A DNA stretch of 64,000 nucleotides from Butyrivibrio sp. (lineage in GTDB: Bacteria; Bacillota; Clostridia; Lachnospirales; Lachnospiraceae): contig JAKVKH010000005.1 in NCBI GenBank assembly GCA_022486625.1, forward strand, positions 55,477 through 119,476, in the 5' to 3' direction. Positions 9,024 to 19,294 of the stretch are shown in pieces. Each line of letters begins with the position of its first letter. Positions within the stretch are counted from its first letter, which is position 1. The notes under the pieces are model-generated. The model saw nothing but the letters and a program-made list of their open reading frames with translations, was not told where the DNA came from and made no database searches. The position numbers and the translations under genes are program-made.

Positions 9024-10046
9024 ATGGGAAAAGTTACGATGCAGGATATTGCAGACGCACTGGGAATTTCCAGAGTTTCCGTATGGAAAGTGTTCAACAG
9101 ACAGGAGGGCGTTTCTGATTCTCTCCGGGAACAGGTCATGAACATGGCCGTCAGTATGGGGTATACCAGATATCAGATTGAGGCGGCACCTGCAGATCAT
9201 TCTCTGAGGGAAAAATCCGTTTCCGTCATTGTGTCACGTCCCGAATCCGCTTTTTTCTGGACCAATATCATTCATCAGATTGCCAAAGAACTTTCCGGCA
9301 TGAATGTGAATCTTCTGTATACATATGCACCCTCCGTCTTCACGCCTGAATATTCTCTTCCGAATATTCTTACCGGCGGAGATGTTGATGGTGTCATTGT
9401 TCTGAATATCTATGACAGCACCCTGACCGGCATGATCAATGCGCTGCCCATTCCCAAAGTATTTCTGGATTCCGTAACGCAGACAGAACCTGCCGATCTG
9501 CACGGAGATCTGGTTCTGCTGGAAGGAAATGAAATTACGGCGCAGCTGACAAATCACCTGATTGACAAGGGCTGCCGCAGAATCGGTTTTATCGGAGATA
9601 TCAGCTATGCGCGTACCAACAACGACAGATACAACGGCTTCTGCAAAGCCATGGCATCACATCATCTGACTGTCAGTACATCTGACTGCCTGATCAGCCC
9701 GCTGGGAATAGCGTCCTATCATAACGAGATCTTCTCATTTCTTGAACGGATGGATTCTCTTCCGGATGCTTTTGTCTGTGCCAGTGATTACGTCGCACAT
9801 TTTGTTTATCTCTATCTGGATCAGAAGCATTTATCCGCTCCAAAAGACATCATGATTACCGGTTATGATCATGCAACCGAATATGAAAATGTTGCCGGAC
9901 GCCTTACCACCGTTGATGTAAATACCGCATTTATCGGCAGAAGACTTGCCAGAGAGCTGATGTACCGGATCGAGCATCCGGACGATCCAAGTGAAGTCAT
10001 TTATGTGAATTCCAATATCATATACAGCACTTCTACTGCAGACTGA
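9024..10046 (+). CDS. LacI/GalR family transcriptional regulator
   Basis: This 340-residue protein has an N-terminal helix-turn-helix (TMQDIADALGISRVSVWKVF, residues 5-24) followed by a periplasmic-binding-protein-like sugar domain. The sensor part shows DGVIVLNIYDS, HLIDKGCRRIGFIGD, FVCASDYVAH and ITGYDHATEYENV. It probably represses the divergent transporter/GH130/GH38 operon and releases DNA when a sugar or sugar phosphate binds. An AAGAAAGG motif lies 12 nt before the ATG. It ends 9 bp from the convergent GH8 gene with no obvious terminator between them. Confidence 0.93.
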   Translation: MGKVTMQDIADALGISRVSVWKVFNRQEGVSDSLREQVMNMAVSMGYTRYQIEAAPADHSLREKSVSVIVSRPESAFFWTNIIHQIAKELSGMNVNLLYTYAPSVFTPEYSLPNILTGGDVDGVIVLNIYDSTLTGMINALPIPKVFLDSVTQTEPADLHGDLVLLEGNEITAQLTNHLIDKGCRRIGFIGDISYARTNNDRYNGFCKAMASHHLTVSTSDCLISPLGIASYHNEIFSFLERMDSLPDAFVCASDYVAHFVYLYLDQKHLSAPKDIMITGYDHATEYENVAGRLTTVDVNTAFIGRRLARELMYRIEHPDDPSEVIYVNSNIIYSTSTAD

Positions 10047-10055
10047 GCCGCAAGA

Positions 10056-11192
10056 TCAATATATTCTATAATCTCCGCCAAGCGACAGAAAAGCAAAGAA
10101 GTAAAGACAGTTGTCATAATACCTTCTCTCGCCGCCTCGAAGGGGTGTATTCCAGAAACGTCTGACACATTCCTGTGCATAAGGTCCTGCTGCCGCAAGA
10201 CTGGCCTGTGCATTAGTTGCGACAATGGCAATCGGATGCATCGCCTGCACAGGCAGAACCGTTCCGTCTGTTTCATAAACAGCCCGGTCATTTCTCCGAA
10301 CCGTTTCGCAGAAAAATCTCTGAAGGCGGTCCGCTTCTTCCATCGCCCATGTACTGCAGCCAAACCAGGCCGCATCCAGACCGATATTGGCAATTGTCCG
10401 ATAGGCATCGCTGTAATACCAGTCATGTCTTGTCTGATCCGGCCATTCTCTTCCGGGATGCACCGGTGTTCCATCAAAATGTGCATATTCCGGGCAGAGT
10501 CCCGTGACCGGATGACATGCTTGCTTCCAATACTGCCGGCTTGCTTGTGCGGCCTCTTTCCAGAAATTCCGGTCGTCTTCCTGTGCCCACTTCGCAAACA
10601 GTTCATAAAAATGAGGCAGATGATAACTCGGATCAGAAAAATCCACATCTGTGATAAAACGGATCAGATGATTTTCCGGATCCCACATCGCACGTCCGCC
10701 GGCGCCGTCCTCTCCCTTATGAATACAGGTATGAAGCAGTGTTCTGGCCTGATTCTCATAATCAAAGGGGGCTTCCTTATTCCCCCATCTGTGCGCTGCA
10801 AAAAAGAGTGCCATTGCAAAATATTCTTCTCCATCCGGTGCCGCACCTTCTGCATTTTTACTGCCATCAACGCCGCAGCTCCATGCGAAATATCCGGCAT
10901 TCGGTCCATGATCCAGATACATGTATGTCCTTGCCCACTTCCAGAGCCGGTCGAATTCACTTTCCCGGTTCATCTGCACACACATCATCATCGCATAGCT
11001 CATGCCCTCTGTTCTGGCATCATGATTTCCTGTATCTTCAAAATATGCCATATCCATACCGACTTCATGATACAGCCGCTCTCCGGGTTTTCCGTAAAAA
11101 AGCTTCTGAAACAGCTCTTCTCTCCTGTCATCAATTTCTTTCTGTGAAATTCCGATTTCCCGAAATACATTTCTGTATGTTCTCTCCTCCAC
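10056..11192 (-). CDS. GH8 reducing-end xylose-releasing exo-oligoxylanase (Rex-like)
   Basis: This 378-residue GH8 protein has the length of characterised Rex enzymes. The expected acid Glu lies in DARTEGMSYAMM near residue 60 and the base Asp in YYSDAYR near 259; DGEEYFAMALFFA marks the (alpha/alpha)6 core. There is no signal peptide, so it is cytoplasmic. Rex enzymes remove xylose from the reducing end of imported xylo-oligosaccharides, which fits the adjacent GH39 and GH51 genes. The start is GTG, with AAGGAGG five bases upstream. It is the last gene of the operon. Confidence 0.9.
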   Translation of the reverse strand: MEERTYRNVFREIGISQKEIDDRREELFQKLFYGKPGERLYHEVGMDMAYFEDTGNHDARTEGMSYAMMMCVQMNRESEFDRLWKWARTYMYLDHGPNAGYFAWSCGVDGSKNAEGAAPDGEEYFAMALFFAAHRWGNKEAPFDYENQARTLLHTCIHKGEDGAGGRAMWDPENHLIRFITDVDFSDPSYHLPHFYELFAKWAQEDDRNFWKEAAQASRQYWKQACHPVTGLCPEYAHFDGTPVHPGREWPDQTRHDWYYSDAYRTIANIGLDAAWFGCSTWAMEEADRLQRFFCETVRRNDRAVYETDGTVLPVQAMHPIAIVATNAQASLAAAGPYAQECVRRFWNTPLRGGERRYYDNCLYFFAFLSLGGDYRIY

Positions 11193-11206
11193 TGTTGCCT
11201 CCTTTC

Positions 11207-12736
11207 TTATCTGATCTGCAATCCGAAACCGTATGCTTCTTCAAACCCGTCATAGGGCTGATCCGTTGTTCTGCATGGAGTCAGTTCAAATTCCGCTACC
11301 ATATTCTGTTGCAGACAGATCTCTGTTTCATAGTATCCGCCGGCGGCTTTCAGCCTTGTACTCACCATTTCCGGAACAGAAAGTCTCTGCAGCATATCAA
11401 GCTGTATCTGATCCGGCGTTCTGGGACATCCCATATCGCACCAGCTTCCGCCCGCATTTCCATGCTGCTCATCAACGCAGGTCTTAAACTGCATGGCATC
11501 TGTACCGCCGCCGAAACAGGGAAACTCAATCCGGTATTTTTTGGGCTCCTGATCCTGCCTGAGTCCCTGCGCGGTCATATTCCACGCAATCACGTGATAT
11601 CTCTGCCCGTTTTCATCTGCCGTAATAAGCACATTCTCATCTCTGTAAAGAAGCTTCTTCCCTGCACGTGCGTAAAACCTGTAAGTATAAAAGGTCGGCT
11701 TACGGATCCCGCCCATCGCTACCAGTCCGAATCCGCCATGGAACTGTGCCTTCGGTACATCCTCTTCTTCAAATACATCGCTGAATGTCCAGTAGGAATA
11801 GGAATCTGCATCCTCTCCCGCACGGCTCAGAAGGTCTGCAATATAAGCAGCATTATAAACTGTATCGTGTACAAGGCTCCGCGATGTATAGGAGGTATTG
11901 AATTCCGTGATATGAAGCGGAAGCTCTTTGGTCAGTGCATACCTCTTCATGATTTCTCTGGTCTGTTTCAGTTCCTGTGTCATATTCTCAGGTTCATTCA
12001 TATGATGATGTACATATTCGCCGTTCTTATGCGTTTCCCCGCCGCAGTAACAGTGCCTCGTCACAAAATCAAGCGGCACACGCTGCTCCTGACAATAGGA
12101 AAAGAATCCGTTCAGCCATCTGTCGACATCAATTCCGCAGATCGAAGGTCCCCCGACTCTGAGTGCGGGGTCTGCCTGCTTTACAGCTGCAGCAGTATCT
12201 CTGTAAAATGCGCAGTATTCTTCCAGATCTCCCGCCAGAAAAACAATATTGGGTTCATTCCAGACTTCAAACCACCAGCTCTCCACCTCCTGCGCTCCAT
12301 ATCTGGAAATCCAGTGCTCCAGTGTTTTCCGCACCAGCTGCTGCCATTTCCCCACATCTTCCGGCAAAGTCACATTTCCCTTCCAGTAAAATACTGTCTG
12401 CTGACCGCTTGCAAGTGCAGATGGCATAAATCCAAGTTCTACGAAAGGCTTTATACCCTTTTTCAGATAACTGTCAAAAATTCTGTCCACATAGGTAAAG
12501 TTATAGAAAGGCACTTTTCTGCCATCCTGTTCCACTTCCCGGTAGATTCCCATCTGATCACAGAACAGTCCATGACCTCTGATATAGGAAAACCCTATTT
12601 CCTTCTGCACAAGTGCCAGGTGCTGCTGATATTCCTCCTGCAGTGCCAGATCCATTCTTCCGCTTCCTACGCACATTGTTGCCTGATTATGAAATACTGC
12701 CTCTGTTTCTTTCTTTACACGAATATCCTTCTGCAT
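11207..12736 (-). CDS. GH39 beta-xylosidase
   Basis: This 509-residue protein has the typical GH39 length. Acid/base Glu is in WWFEVWNEPN near residue 160 and nucleophile Glu in LHITEFNTSY near 277. YSYWTFSDVFEEEDVP and HGGFGL are also family features, followed by a C-terminal beta-sandwich. No signal peptide is visible. It should release xylose from the non-reducing end of short xylo-oligosaccharides in the cytoplasm. RBS GGAAAGGAAACG precedes the ATG. It lies 14 bp upstream of the Rex-like gene and 41 bp downstream of the SGNH gene. Confidence 0.92.
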   Translation of the reverse strand: MQKDIRVKKETEAVFHNQATMCVGSGRMDLALQEEYQQHLALVQKEIGFSYIRGHGLFCDQMGIYREVEQDGRKVPFYNFTYVDRIFDSYLKKGIKPFVELGFMPSALASGQQTVFYWKGNVTLPEDVGKWQQLVRKTLEHWISRYGAQEVESWWFEVWNEPNIVFLAGDLEEYCAFYRDTAAAVKQADPALRVGGPSICGIDVDRWLNGFFSYCQEQRVPLDFVTRHCYCGGETHKNGEYVHHHMNEPENMTQELKQTREIMKRYALTKELPLHITEFNTSYTSRSLVHDTVYNAAYIADLLSRAGEDADSYSYWTFSDVFEEEDVPKAQFHGGFGLVAMGGIRKPTFYTYRFYARAGKKLLYRDENVLITADENGQRYHVIAWNMTAQGLRQDQEPKKYRIEFPCFGGGTDAMQFKTCVDEQHGNAGGSWCDMGCPRTPDQIQLDMLQRLSVPEMVSTRLKAAGGYYETEICLQQNMVAEFELTPCRTTDQPYDGFEEAYGFGLQIR

Positions 12737-12777
12737 CGTTTCCTTTCCGCTGTAACCGGCTTCCCTGCTTTCTGCGC

Positions 12778-14469
12778 TCAGTCACAGATCCCAAACCCCA
12801 GAACCGTAAACCTCATATGTTCATATCCGGATGCCATCCGGATTCTGACTTCATGCTCCCCTCTTTCATCACTTTCTAAAAGGAGCTGTGCATGACAATG
12901 CGTCCAGCCGACCTTCTTCGGATCTGCAGTAAAAAGTGTTTTGCCGTCCAGCAGGACCTCGGCCTGCCCAAACATATCATTTCCGGAATCCTTATAGACC
13001 AGAAACAGGCTTTTACACGTGACTTTCAGAATAAAATCATCATTTTCCGCATCTGCATCATGCATCCAGTTATTCGGAAACTGAGAGGTAAGATGCGGAT
13101 CATCATCATATTCCGCACCCTGCAGATCCCTGTCCGCAGCAGTAAAGCTTCCTGCCTCCAGACTGACCTGCCGGCCATCTGTCCGGCGGTCATACAGTGC
13201 GACTTCCTCAAAGGTTCTTCCAAGAAGTGTACGCTGCGGGATCATCGCCGGCAGATCTGTCTGTTCCTGCAGCATTTTCCCGATCAGATGTGCCAGAGAA
13301 TCTGCCATTACCTTATGTCCGTCATTGGACGGATGAAACGTATCATAAAAATACTGTCGTCTGGAAATCACCTTTTCTGACTGCTGCACCGTATGAAACT
13401 GCGGGCAGACGGCGTTTCTGATACTGACCATCGGCAGCTGATAATATTCACCGACAGGTGCAAGTCTCTCCTGTAGATTCCAGTCATTGGAAAAGACACT
13501 GAACAGAAGAATGACCGCCGTATCCGCAGACAGCTGCAATGCTTTCCTTACCAGGCTTTCGTAACATCTTCCCTGCGTTTCATCGTCACTGTCATTGACC
13601 GCAAATTCAATGATTACGAGATCCGGTGTTCCTTTCCTTAAGACATCTCTTTCGAAGCGGATCATCCCCAGTTCCGAAGGCGTTCCGCCAACTCCCGCGC
13701 GCACATAGGATATTTTATCTGTATGCAGCAGTTTTCTGAGTTTTTCACACAAAAGCCACGAATAGCATGCCGTATTCCCCGGCTTTGCACCTGCTCCCTG
13801 TGTAATGCTGCCGCCGATAAAGGCTACCGTGACCGTTTCTCCCCGCTGTGCCTTTTCTGCCGCTTTTTTTAATCTGGCATTGTTTCCTCCGCTCATAAAG
13901 GATGCTGCAATCATATTCCGGTAAGCGGTACTTCCATAATCCACCTCCGGTTCCAGCTTCTGCTCCGGAAGTACATAGCCTTTCGCAGCATAAAAAACAA
14001 CCGTCACCTTTGCCTGCATTCCTTCCTTCGGAAAATGAAACTGAAACTGTCCCGGAACATCATCATCTCCTGACCAGTCCGCATCCTCCAGCCAGAGCAG
14101 TGTTTCGCTTCCGTCCGCCGGGCATTCCCATGTCAGATGTGTTCCGGATTCATATCTGCTCTTTTTCCCGTAGAACTGCAGCTGCACCCCTATCTGCTCT
14201 GCCTGTGTATCTTCAAAGGAAATTCCGATTCCTGCCACAATTTTCCGAAATCCCTGCGCTGAATCAAAAAGAGAGAGAATCTCCTCATCATCAATTTCAT
14301 TCATGATGTGAATTTTCTCCCTCAGACGGTTCATATCCAGATAAATCAGATCTGCTGTACTGCCATCCGGGCACAGTCTGCCCTCTATTTCTGCCTGATT
14401 CATAAAATATATTCTGCTGCCCTTTTCATGCGGATTTCTGGGCGCATGTACCTCAGATGTACGATTCAT
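12778..14469 (-). CDS. SGNH/GDSL hydrolase, probable carbohydrate esterase
   Basis: This 563-residue protein has three parts: a beta-rich N-terminal domain (about 1-195), an SGNH hydrolase domain (about 200-400) and a beta-rich C-terminal domain with LTSQFPNNWMHDADAENDD. SGNH signatures are IGGSITQGAGA (nucleophile Ser), GVGGTPSELG, FAVNDSDD and DTFHPSNDGH (Asp-His). No signal peptide is visible. In a xylan locus the likely substrate is acetylated xylo-oligosaccharide, but this is inferred. The ATG at 14469 is preferred over the upstream GTG at 14502; its RBS (GGAAGG, 11 nt away) is modest. A 174-bp gap separates it from the lactonase-like gene upstream in the transcript. Confidence 0.85.
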   Translation of the reverse strand: MNRTSEVHAPRNPHEKGSRIYFMNQAEIEGRLCPDGSTADLIYLDMNRLREKIHIMNEIDDEEILSLFDSAQGFRKIVAGIGISFEDTQAEQIGVQLQFYGKKSRYESGTHLTWECPADGSETLLWLEDADWSGDDDVPGQFQFHFPKEGMQAKVTVVFYAAKGYVLPEQKLEPEVDYGSTAYRNMIAASFMSGGNNARLKKAAEKAQRGETVTVAFIGGSITQGAGAKPGNTACYSWLLCEKLRKLLHTDKISYVRAGVGGTPSELGMIRFERDVLRKGTPDLVIIEFAVNDSDDETQGRCYESLVRKALQLSADTAVILLFSVFSNDWNLQERLAPVGEYYQLPMVSIRNAVCPQFHTVQQSEKVISRRQYFYDTFHPSNDGHKVMADSLAHLIGKMLQEQTDLPAMIPQRTLLGRTFEEVALYDRRTDGRQVSLEAGSFTAADRDLQGAEYDDDPHLTSQFPNNWMHDADAENDDFILKVTCKSLFLVYKDSGNDMFGQAEVLLDGKTLFTADPKKVGWTHCHAQLLLESDERGEHEVRIRMASGYEHMRFTVLGFGICD

Positions 14470-14585
14470 CCCCGTACCTGCCTTCCTTCGTAAAATGATC
14501 ACAGGTCAGCTGTTTCTGCAGCTTCCCGACTCATTTTATCTTAACAGCAGGTTCGTGCCATGACTGCACAGTTCTTGCGAATCAG

Positions 14586-14614
14586 TTGACAGCAATTGCG
14601 CATTTTGGTATATC
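14586..14614 (+). promoter_or_regulatory. Promoter-like element facing antisense into the lactonase-like gene
   Basis: TTGACA (14586-14591), a 17-bp spacer and TATATC (14609-14614) lie on the plus strand in the gap between two minus-strand genes. It could drive an antisense transcript or be chance; no plus-strand gene follows. Confidence 0.25.
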
Positions 14615-14643
14615 CGGATTTTCACCTCTTCATTTCTTTTTTA

Positions 14644-15732
14644 TCAGATTTTCAAAATACAGGAAGCCTTCGGAACCTCCTGCATGGCTCCTATATCTGT
14701 CAGCTTTCCGCTGACCGGATCCAGCTTCAGGGCACGTATATTACCGGATTCCTGACCCGCTACAATCACGTTTCGTCCAAAAATGTCAAAGTCTCTTGGC
14801 ATCTGCACACCACAGTCAGATATTGCCATCATCCGCAGCATCCCATCCGCTTCCACGGCAAAGACTGCAATTTGATTGAATACTCTTGCTGAAGCAAGAA
14901 GGAAATGTCCGTCCTCAGAAAATCGCACTGCAGCACCGATCATTCCCAGCGAAACGGATGCTGCATCCTCGCCATCCGGAAGAATACTGATCCGCTGCAG
15001 AAAACGGCTTTCGCATGCTGCACTGTGCTCTGCATCCGCTGCGCCTTTCTCTTTTGGAATGCAGAAGACAAAGATCTCTGCACTCATCTCCGTAATCACA
15101 TACAACAACTCCGGATGCGCAGGATTCACTGCCAGATGTCTCGGACCACACCCGTCAGGAAGCTGCAGGCTCTGATCCGTTTCCTTAAGCTGTCCCGTTT
15201 CTGCATCCGGCTGATAGCAGAAAACCCTGTCCAGTCCAAGGTCACAGACATACAGTCGTCCGTTTACATATTTTGAAAAATGCACATGCGGACTTTCCTG
15301 TCTTCCCTTATATACGCCATGTCCTTCATGCCGTCTGTGCTCCGTCATGCAGAGCGGAATTCCATGTTCATCCAGCCGGAACATGGAAAGACTGCCGTCC
15401 GTATAATTTGCTGCCGTAAGAAATCCGGCATCTGCGCTGAGCGAAAGATGACAGGGATCCGCACCTTCTGAAGGCAGACTCATCAGAAGCTGCGGGCCGC
15501 CCTTTTCCATCGTATACACAGCAATCCGGCCTTCAGGACTGAGTTCTTCCACAGCATACAGTACTCTCCCTGACGGATGCATCAGAAGAAATGACGGATT
15601 CGCAGATCCGGAAACTGCATACAGCTTCCTCAGTCTTACACTTTCTTCATTCACTTCCATTTCATATGCATATATTCCGTCCTTATCATGCGCTGCATAA
15701 CTCCCGACCATGAATCTGTATTTCTCCGTCAT
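14644..15732 (-). CDS. Lactonase family protein (seven-bladed propeller, Pgl-like)
   Basis: This 362-residue protein resembles the YbhE/Pgl-type lactonase family. It has MVGSYAAHDKDGIYAYE at the start, repeated blade motifs (SANPSFLLMHPSGRVLYAVEE, DPCHLSLSADAGFLTAANYTDG, GPRHLAVNPAHPELLYVITE), and GNIRALKLDPVSGKLTDIG at the end. Known members hydrolyse 6-phosphogluconolactone or other sugar lactones. Here it may act on a lactone from pentose oxidation or an unrelated substrate. RBS GGAGGTAAAGGCG decides the ATG at 15732; the frame extends to 15822 without a better start. It sits between the small Cys-rich gene and the SGNH gene. Confidence 0.85.
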   Translation of the reverse strand: MTEKYRFMVGSYAAHDKDGIYAYEMEVNEESVRLRKLYAVSGSANPSFLLMHPSGRVLYAVEELSPEGRIAVYTMEKGGPQLLMSLPSEGADPCHLSLSADAGFLTAANYTDGSLSMFRLDEHGIPLCMTEHRRHEGHGVYKGRQESPHVHFSKYVNGRLYVCDLGLDRVFCYQPDAETGQLKETDQSLQLPDGCGPRHLAVNPAHPELLYVITEMSAEIFVFCIPKEKGAADAEHSAACESRFLQRISILPDGEDAASVSLGMIGAAVRFSEDGHFLLASARVFNQIAVFAVEADGMLRMMAISDCGVQMPRDFDIFGRNVIVAGQESGNIRALKLDPVSGKLTDIGAMQEVPKASCILKI

Positions 15733-15749
15733 CGCCTTTACCTCCGGTT

Positions 15750-16007
15750 TTACCACCTGCGGGGCACATCCGGACACTGCGCACGTTTCATCGCTGCCCG
15801 CAGCTCTACATAGCACCCGCACTTCAAACAGGTTCCGTCAAGTAAAGACCCGCAGTCCTTACAGACCGCGAGCCTTTCTTCATATATCACATCTTCTGCC
15901 ATGTCCTGTGCGTGCAGACGGGCACGAGCCATCTCCATGCTCCGGAGCTGATCCGTATCTCCCATATCGCGCAAAAGACACTTATAACATACTCTCTGCT
16001 TACTCAT
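15750..16007 (-). CDS. Small Cys-rich protein, DUF6171-like
   Basis: This 85-residue protein has a CYKC pair near the N-terminus and CKDCGSLLDGTCLKCGCYVE in the second half, giving at least seven cysteines that could hold one or two metal ions. It recalls the small DUF6171 proteins of Lachnospiraceae. The family has no assigned function known to me. It is placed tightly between GH51 (15 bp) and the lactonase-like gene (17 bp), so it is co-transcribed. Conservation of this position elsewhere would say whether it belongs to the pathway. Confidence 0.75.
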   Translation of the reverse strand: MSKQRVCYKCLLRDMGDTDQLRSMEMARARLHAQDMAEDVIYEERLAVCKDCGSLLDGTCLKCGCYVELRAAMKRAQCPDVPRRW

Positions 16008-16022
16008 CCGCTGTCTCCGCAG

Positions 16023-17528
16023 TCATCTGATTACTGTCAGATGCAGTACACTGCAGGCCGGAATCGTAAAGGTAAACGAACCGTTTTCCACCTTTACCGC
16101 ATCAAATGTCTTCTTCACAATACGGTCCGGCTCTTCAAAGGTATTCTTTTCCAGCATGCTTCCGGTCACAATCTCACCTGTCACCGATGTCACCTTATGA
16201 TCTGTCAGAATGGTTTCGATCTCAGCCGCCTGATCCACCGACAGGTTGGTCAGCGTAATATGGAGCTTTCCTTCTGCATCTTCAGATACGGATTCCGTCA
16301 CATCCGGAACCTTATATTCTTCTGTCCCGATCTCCTTTGTTTCGATACTGCTCTCTATAAGCTGTGCATCCTGATGTACCTTATACATGTCAAAGATATA
16401 CCAGGTCGGCGTTTTAATCATCTGCTCCCCATCTGTCAGGATTACAGACTGCAATACATTGATCATCTGGGCAATATTGGCCATTCTCACACGATCGGAG
16501 TGCCGGTTGAAAATGTTAAGGGTCACACCTGCAACCAGTGCATCACGGATCGTGTTCTGCTGATAAAGGAATCCCGGATTCGTACCTGGTTCACAGTCGT
16601 ACCATGCACCCCATTCATCTACAATCATACCGATCTGCTTTTTCGGATCATATTCATCCATGATGTTGCCATGGCGGCGTACCAGTTCATCCATATACCA
16701 GGCCTTGTTCAGCGTCTTGTACCAGTCATTGACATCGAAATCCGTAGCAGAACCCTTACTGCCGGTCCAGCCATTCGGAACCACATAGTAATGGAGCGAG
16801 AGTCCGTTCATGAAGCCGTTACCGTTCGGGTCAGAGTGGTTATAGCAGGTTTTTAAAACTTCTTTTGTCCAGGAATAATCGTCTCCGTTTGATCCGCAGG
16901 CAATCTTCTGAATCTTATGGTCCGCATTGTAATCACGGACATAGGTCTGATATCTGCGATATTCATTGGCATAATACTCCGGATTCATATTTCCGCCGCA
17001 GCCCCAGTTTTCATTGCCGACGCCAAAGAAATCAACCTTCCAGGGTGCCTTATGTCCGTTCCGCTCTCTCAGCTGTGCCATCGGAGATACTCCGTCAAAG
17101 GTCATGTATTCTACCCATTCACTCATCTCCTGTACCGTACCGCTGCCGAGATTACCGTTAATATAGGTTTCACATCCCAGCTGGCTGCAGAGTTCGAAGA
17201 ATTCATGTGTACCAAAACTGTTATCTTCCACAACGCCGCCCCAATGTGTATTGATCATTTTTTTACGGCCTTCCAGAGGACCCACGCCTTCCATCCAGTG
17301 ATATTCATCTGCAAAACATCCGCCCGGCCAGCGCAGCACCGGTACCTTAATTTCTCTGAGCGCTTCAACCACATCGCAGCGCATACCGTTTACATTTTCA
17401 ATCGGGGAATCCTTACCCACGAACAGGCCCTCATAAATCCCGCGTCCAAGATGCTCCGAAAAATGTCCGTAAATCTCCCTGTTGATCTTACTGAGTTTTC
17501 TGTCCGGATTAATTACCAGTTTTTTCAT
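16023..17528 (-). CDS. GH51 alpha-L-arabinofuranosidase
   Basis: This 501-residue protein has the usual GH51 length. It starts [21 protein letters not shown] and has [14 protein letters not shown], acid/base Glu in [11 protein letters not shown] near residue 171, nucleophile Glu in [10 protein letters not shown] near 304, and a C-terminal beta-sandwich. There is no signal peptide. It should remove arabinofuranose side groups from imported arabinoxylo-oligosaccharides. The ATG at 17528 overlaps the stop of the upstream binding-protein gene (ATGA) and is preceded by AAAGGAGAGA, so translation is probably coupled. Confidence 0.94.
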   Translation of the reverse strand: MKKLVINPDRKLSKINREIYGHFSEHLGRGIYEGLFVGKDSPIENVNGMRCDVVEALREIKVPVLRWPGGCFADEYHWMEGVGPLEGRKKMINTHWGGVVEDNSFGTHEFFELCSQLGCETYINGNLGSGTVQEMSEWVEYMTFDGVSPMAQLRERNGHKAPWKVDFFGVGNENWGCGGNMNPEYYANEYRRYQTYVRDYNADHKIQKIACGSNGDDYSWTKEVLKTCYNHSDPNGNGFMNGLSLHYYVVPNGWTGSKGSATDFDVNDWYKTLNKAWYMDELVRRHGNIMDEYDPKKQIGMIVDEWGAWYDCEPGTNPGFLYQQNTIRDALVAGVTLNIFNRHSDRVRMANIAQMINVLQSVILTDGEQMIKTPTWYIFDMYKVHQDAQLIESSIETKEIGTEEYKVPDVTESVSEDAEGKLHITLTNLSVDQAAEIETILTDHKVTSVTGEIVTGSMLEKNTFEEPDRIVKKTFDAVKVENGSFTFTIPACSVLHLTVIR

Positions 17529-19201
17529 TTTAAATCTCTCCTTTTGATTCTGCTGTTTACCTCGCGCTGCGCCGCATTCATAAAGACCTCCGGTCGACAG
17601 TCCGCATAGGCTTTCATATACTCTTCCCATGTTTCTGCAAAATGATCCGACATGATGGTTCTTGGAAGCCATTCGTGCTTGACCTCCGCCATCTGCTTCC
17701 ATATCCTGCCTTCCTGTGAAGAATCCGTCAGAAGTGACGCATAGGAATACATCGGATACCACGGACCGGGAGCGGGATTGTCTCCCAGCATATCCACATA
17801 GGTTTTACATCCATATGCCGCAAAGCACTCTTTCACATCCTCCGGCAGTGACCGGTAAAATTCGTCCGGCTGGTACTCCGGTTCATAGGCATTGATTCCA
17901 TCCGGAAGGATTCCTTCCTTTCTGGGAAAATAGGAATAGGTACAGAACTCTGATGCCGCATAATGATCATTGCTCTGTTCGCTGCGCTGTGCATCCGTAA
18001 GGTAATATCTGCCCTTTTCATCAACGCTGTAATCCGTTCCCTGTATTCCCCAGAACCGGAGCGTCTGAATCTCCGGGTCCAGAAGATCATTAATAAACTG
18101 CAGCGCACCCTTTACATCCCTGCAGGAAACAGTTACAGAAATTCCGTTTCCGACATCTATTTCATTCTGAATCGAAGTATGCCACTGATTCTGTATCCCC
18201 TTTTTCATCGTGATGGGAAGCGGTACATAATTGCAGCCCTGCGCAGAAAGATTCTGCTTTCCATATGCTTCCACAATATTATAGTGAAAATCCCACCACT
18301 GATCTGTCATCCCCAGTACCGCGCCCGTAGAAATTTTGGCGATATAGTCATCGTACGTTTCCGTAAAGGATTCCGGGTCCACCATGCCTTTATGATATTC
18401 CTCATTCAGCCTGTGAAAATAATTTCTGGCAGTCTCTGTTGTATTATAATCGACCACTTTCTGCGTTTTCGGATCAACAATACAGCATCCGTCATTGGGA
18501 TATCCATCCAGAAACTGCGGCGGATTCTCAAGACAGAAATACTTCCAGTCATCACACAGAATTGTATACGGAATATTTGGTGTAACGCCGTCCTGCATCG
18601 TCGGATTTGCCTTAACATAGCGCTCCAGCAGATCAAAATATTCATCCAGTGTCGTTACCTTCGGATACCCTGCCCATTTGAGCACACGCGTCTGCATCCA
18701 GAAGGCTTCCCCGTTGTGAACCGTATCCTGCCTGTTTCCGCCCGAAACACCGAACTGCGGAATCCAGTATATATGTCCGTCCTTCATGCGAAGCGTATCC
18801 CACTCCGCGCCGGTCAGATAGTTTCTGATATTCGGATATGCATCCCAGTACTCATCAATCGGAATCAGTGCTCCCGCTTCATACAGTTCCTGCCCGCCGG
18901 AAATGAAATCCGGATATTTTTCATCTGCAATACAGGCCTTTATGGCATCATCAAAGTTTCCCTCCAGCCAGCTTTCCTCGCACTCTGCGCCTGTTTTTTC
19001 CGCAATCAGCGCCTTTACCCTGTTGTCCGTATCCAGCTGATTTCCGGTACTGTTAAAAAAGCCTGTATACTTTCGGACTGTGTCCTTACCTGTTTTCCCG
19101 GTGTAAAACCGGATTGTCACCGCAGAAACCGCTACGGCTGCCACAACGGCAGCGATAATAATCCCTGCTGCACCTTTTCTTTTTTTTATCTTTTCTTTCA
19201 T
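17525..19201 (-). CDS. Second extracellular solute-binding protein, membrane-anchored paralogue
   Basis: This 558-residue protein is clearly a paralogue of the lipoprotein encoded at 21282-23018. Shared segments include YPDF(I)S/DGG, GHIYWIPx[15 protein letters not shown], MxDQWWDF and PGPWYPM. Its N-terminus is [20 protein letters not shown], a hydrophobic anchor without a lipobox Cys. It may therefore be held by an uncleaved helix. A second binding protein may widen the range of ligands taken up by the same permeases (inference). A -10 element ends only 7 bp before the ATG, so a leaderless transcript is possible. The gene begins 94 bp after a terminator. Confidence 0.9.
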   Translation of the reverse strand: MKEKIKKRKGAAGIIIAAVVAAVAVSAVTIRFYTGKTGKDTVRKYTGFFNSTGNQLDTDNRVKALIAEKTGAECEESWLEGNFDDAIKACIADEKYPDFISGGQELYEAGALIPIDEYWDAYPNIRNYLTGAEWDTLRMKDGHIYWIPQFGVSGGNRQDTVHNGEAFWMQTRVLKWAGYPKVTTLDEYFDLLERYVKANPTMQDGVTPNIPYTILCDDWKYFCLENPPQFLDGYPNDGCCIVDPKTQKVVDYNTTETARNYFHRLNEEYHKGMVDPESFTETYDDYIAKISTGAVLGMTDQWWDFHYNIVEAYGKQNLSAQGCNYVPLPITMKKGIQNQWHTSIQNEIDVGNGISVTVSCRDVKGALQFINDLLDPEIQTLRFWGIQGTDYSVDEKGRYYLTDAQRSEQSNDHYAASEFCTYSYFPRKEGILPDGINAYEPEYQPDEFYRSLPEDVKECFAAYGCKTYVDMLGDNPAPGPWYPMYSYASLLTDSSQEGRIWKQMAEVKHEWLPRTIMSDHFAETWEEYMKAYADCRPEVFMNAAQREVNSRIKRRDLK

Positions 19202-19207
19202 ATCCTG

Positions 19208-19236
19208 ATTATAGTTGGAATCCCCATGTGCATCAA
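19208..19236 (-). promoter_or_regulatory. Promoter before the second binding-protein gene
   Basis: Minus-strand TTGATG (19236-19231), 17-bp spacer and perfect TATAAT (19213-19208). The predicted transcription start is at or next to the ATG at 19201, implying a leaderless or nearly leaderless mRNA unless transcription arrives from upstream. Confidence 0.5.
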
Positions 19237-19294
19237 CAATTCTGGAAAAGAACGGACTTTTTTCAAAAATAAACGGAACATAAATCAAATATGT

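Noticed and set aside
10739..12895. A 718-codon open frame on the plus strand
   Set aside because: It is exactly antisense to the GH8 and GH39 genes, has no family motifs, is rich in Ser/His/Cys/Pro typical of shadow frames, and has no RBS.
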